64,000 bases of DNA from Chrysoporthe austroafricana (lineage: Eukaryota; Ascomycota; Sordariomycetes; Diaporthales; Cryphonectriaceae). Below are positions 61,529 through 64,000 of this stretch, piece by piece. The stretch is taken from NCBI GenBank assembly GCA_001051155.2, contig JYIP02000001.1, forward strand, positions 2,480,001 to 2,544,000, read 5' to 3'. Positions within the stretch are counted from its first letter, which is position 1. The number at the start of each line of letters is the position of its first letter. The position numbers and the translations under genes are program-made. Below the pieces are notes generated by a model. The model made no database searches, was not told where the DNA came from, and saw only the letters and a program-made list of their open reading frames with translations.

Positions 61529-64000
61529 TCAATATCGCTCCATAATCCATTGCCTCTTCTCTTCGTCCCTCAATGTCCCCAAGAACTTTAACTCAAACTC
61601 CTTGACAGCGGAATATTTATCGACCAGCTCTGCTCCCAACAGCTCTGTAAGCTCCTCGTCCCCCTTGAGTGCTTGCAGGGCCTCTTCTAGGCTAGCAGGC
61701 AGCATCTGCGTCACGTTGAGTTCCTTGCGGTCGTTCTCCGTCAGGTTCGCCGGATCAATCTCGCAGTCCGCCCAGATCAGCTTTTCCTTGTTGGCAACTC
61801 CGTTCACACCTGCGAAGAGGACCGCTGCCATGGCTAGGTAAGCGTTGGCGAGACCGTCGAGGCACTTCAGCTCCCAGTGGCTGCCATCGATCTTGCGTAG
61901 GGGTGTTTCTCGGTTATGCGTCCCCCATGTCACCCATCTGGTCACGGTCAGTTGCATCCAGAGTCAAGTCTGGGCCGGAAAACTTACCTTCCCCCAGCCC
62001 ATACACCGTCAGCGAGTCGCTCGTAGCTAGCGGGATTGCTGTATGTAAACGCCGCGATGGCACGCAGGTGCTTTAATATCCCAGCATAGAACGGCTCGTA
62101 CATGTCCTTCTTGGCTCCGCCAGGTGAAGATATGGACATGTGAGCATGCGACGCAGTGCCGCATGCAGTCGCAAACGGTTTTGGATGCAGCGTGAATTTG
62201 TAGCCGGCCGCCGTAGCCATGGCTGCTATCACGTCTCTCGTGTGTAGAAGTGTGTCGACCGCGGCGACCGGTGACAAGGGAGGCAAGACAATCTCGAACT
62301 GGCCCGGTGCGCTTTCTGCATGGAGCTGCTCGACAAAGATGTCCATGGACTCCAGAGACTTGACGATGTCCGCGAGAAGCCTGGCGATCTTTGGGTCCGT
62401 GAAGAAGCGCGAGGTGGACCAGGAGTGACCGTCATTGGCAAGGGTCTCGTAGCCGGAGCCGGTGCGTTCAAGGAGCAGGAATTCGATCTCAAAGCCTACG
62501 AGAAAAGATAGGCCTTGCTGTGCGCCGAGTTCCTGTGCCCTCTGCAGCTGTGTCCTAGGGCAGAGCGGGACCGTTGAACCATATCTCTCCCTGAACTCGC
62601 CGTACATACTGAAGTGTCCTGGTATCGGCCCGGCTTTGAGTGACGAGAAGTCCGGGTGCAGTCTGTATTCGCCGCTCGCGCTGAAGCCGGGCGTTATCCA
62701 GTCGTGCTGCAAAAGACCAAGAGCTGCCTTTGTGATACCAATATCGGTGCGTCTGCCTTCCTCTAATGACGTTATAAACTTCCTGAAAGGAACCATCCTC
62801 ATCCGTGGAAAGGCGACCATATCCGTCCAAGATATGCGTACAAAGTCGGGGGCCTGCTTGCCCCTGAGAAAGCGGGTAAATATTTCGAGATCAGTTTCTT
62901 CCAATTCCAGCTCAACGTCACCTTCATTGTCTGTCTCCCACTCTGTAAAGCCAAGTCCGAGATGATAGAGTTTGTTGGAGTTGCCGAAGAGAATGTCTCG
63001 CGCCAATTCGATCGCAGCCTTCCAATTGACAGCTCCCCTGCGGACGTATTCACATAGAACCTAGTCCAGTCAGTAATCGAAACCCAGGGATATTGAAATG
63101 ACGCGGCGTACTGATTCAAGCACTTCTCTGATCTGCAGAATAGCCAGAATGTAGGTCTCGGGAAACCAGTGACCTGCAGTACAGAGCTAATCAGTACCAG
63201 ACCAGTGGATTCTAACAGATTCATGCTGCCTACCGTCGGTGCTCCACAAAATCTTGGACCAGGGACAGAGCTCTAAAATCTGCCGAACTGCCTTTTCCTG
63301 CCCATCTTTGCTGATGAACGGGAAAATCTCACCAATGTCCTGTGAAGGGTTTGCTGTCAGCAATAGGTACACAACACAGAAAGTAGGCAGCCCTTTGCAC
63401 CGCTTGTAGCTTCGCCGTTAGATTCGGATATATGGAAGAGATTCGCGTACAGCATAGACGTTGGAATACACGGTTGCCAGATACCCAAGCTCGCGCGTGA
63501 AAGGATAGCTCGCATGAAGCAGTACAATCGGGACCGTGGGATACGTCCGGATAAAGTCTTGGAGGTGACTCGGCGATGACTTCGTCAAGGTAATGTCATT
63601 ATCGCCGAGCCCCGTGTGAAATTGAATCGGCTTCTTGCAATGTCCGGGCGTCTGGCTGATGAGCGCCGCGGCCCTGTGGACGATGAGGTCGTTCAGCCCC
63701 GGGTGCTGTATCCTCGCCAGCCCGGAAGGACCGGCATAGTCCGAGACGAGCGCATCAAACGACGCCTTGGCGAGCGTGAGGTCGACCGCAGCCGGTATGT
63801 CGAGACCCGTGCGGTAGCAGATGACAGATTTGAAGCCCACCACCTCGGGGTCTGCAATGGCGCCGCTGATCGCTGCGTCAAACTCTTCGAAGACCTTTTC
63901 GAAAAGCTCCTCCGAGTCGTCGCCGTCCTTGAACTCCAGCCCATACTTGTGGATAATACGGCCCGCAACCGTCTCAATCCTCACGATACGCTTGCAGGGG
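61529..64000 (-). CDS. FluG-like amidohydrolase/glutamine-synthetase fusion, 5' end cut off
   Basis: Exons visible: 64000(partial)-63451, 63339-63234, 63173-63112, 63060-61988 and 61937-61529. The gene continues beyond the window. The first part is an amidohydrolase-2 domain (RIVRIETVAGRII, KPIQFHTGLGDNDI, PTVPIVLLHASYPF, ADIGEIFPF, KILWSTDGHWFPET). The second is a glutamine-synthetase I-type domain (GFEIEFLLLE, HAESAPGQFEIVLPP, CGTASHAHMSISS, GTHNRETPLRKIDGSHWELKCLDGLANAYLA). This fusion is the FluG/nodulin-GS type. In Aspergillus nidulans, FluG is needed for the signal that starts conidiation. The substrate is unknown, and ascomycetes carry several FluG-like paralogues, so equivalence to FluG itself is not claimed. 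Introns are 50-111 nt, GT-AG. Confidence 0.92.

Overview
The window looks like nuclear DNA of a filamentous ascomycete (Pezizomycotina, probably a Sordariomycete; this placement is inferred). The evidence is short introns (mostly 50-125 nt) with GTRNGY donors and GCTRAC-type branch sites, fungus-specific families (Zn2Cys6 factor, FluG-like fusion, DUF7924-type protein), housekeeping genes with fungal signatures, and separately promoted genes on both strands. I see no operons, tRNA, rRNA, CRISPR array or intact transposon. All exon joins below were worked out by eye from splice signals, reading phase and family motifs.

Layout. 1-7 kb: Yippee-like zinc protein (-), Gfd2/YDR514C-like nuclease-fold protein (+) whose stop codon lies in a 138-bp tandem duplication, and COQ7 (-). 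7-18 kb: phospholipase D1/Spo14 (-), gamma-tubulin (+), and a small stress-type protein with two CRE boxes upstream (+). 18-24 kb: 957-aa protein with 29 pentapeptide repeats (+), YFH7-like P-loop kinase (-), and a small unknown (+). 24-31 kb: Ups2-like lipid-transfer protein (-), methionine aminopeptidase 2 (-) head-to-head with a mitochondrial J-protein (+), and VDAC porin (-). 31-39 kb: asparagine synthetase (-, nine exons), UBC9 (-) head-to-head with PEX19 (+), and an unknown nuclear-type protein (-). 39-48.7 kb: secreted expansin-like protein (-), a gene-poor 2.9 kb, mitochondrial UbiB/ADCK1-type kinase (+), SAM methyltransferase (+), and ERV41/ERGIC2 (-). 48.7-55.5 kb: gene-poor, with a broken DUF7924-type gene and one small ORF. 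55.5-64 kb: BCS1-like AAA ATPase (+), Zn2Cys6 factor (-), FrnE/DsbA-like protein (+), and a FluG-like amidohydrolase/glutamine-synthetase fusion (-) running off the right edge.

The genes do not form one pathway. Several act in mitochondria: COQ7, UbiB kinase, Ups2, VDAC, J-protein and BCS1-like ATPase. Others serve peroxisome import (PEX19), ER-Golgi transport (ERV41), sumoylation (UBC9), N-terminal processing (MetAP2), microtubule nucleation and amino-acid synthesis. The FluG-like gene with its neighbouring FrnE-like gene and C6 factor is the only stretch resembling a developmental or secondary-metabolism neighbourhood.

I found no convincing undescribed multi-gene system. The most unusual signals are three GC-AG introns in conserved genes, very small coding exons (7, 8, 24-36 nt) that hide true protein ends, the in-frame minisatellite gene, and the multiply disabled DUF7924-type gene.
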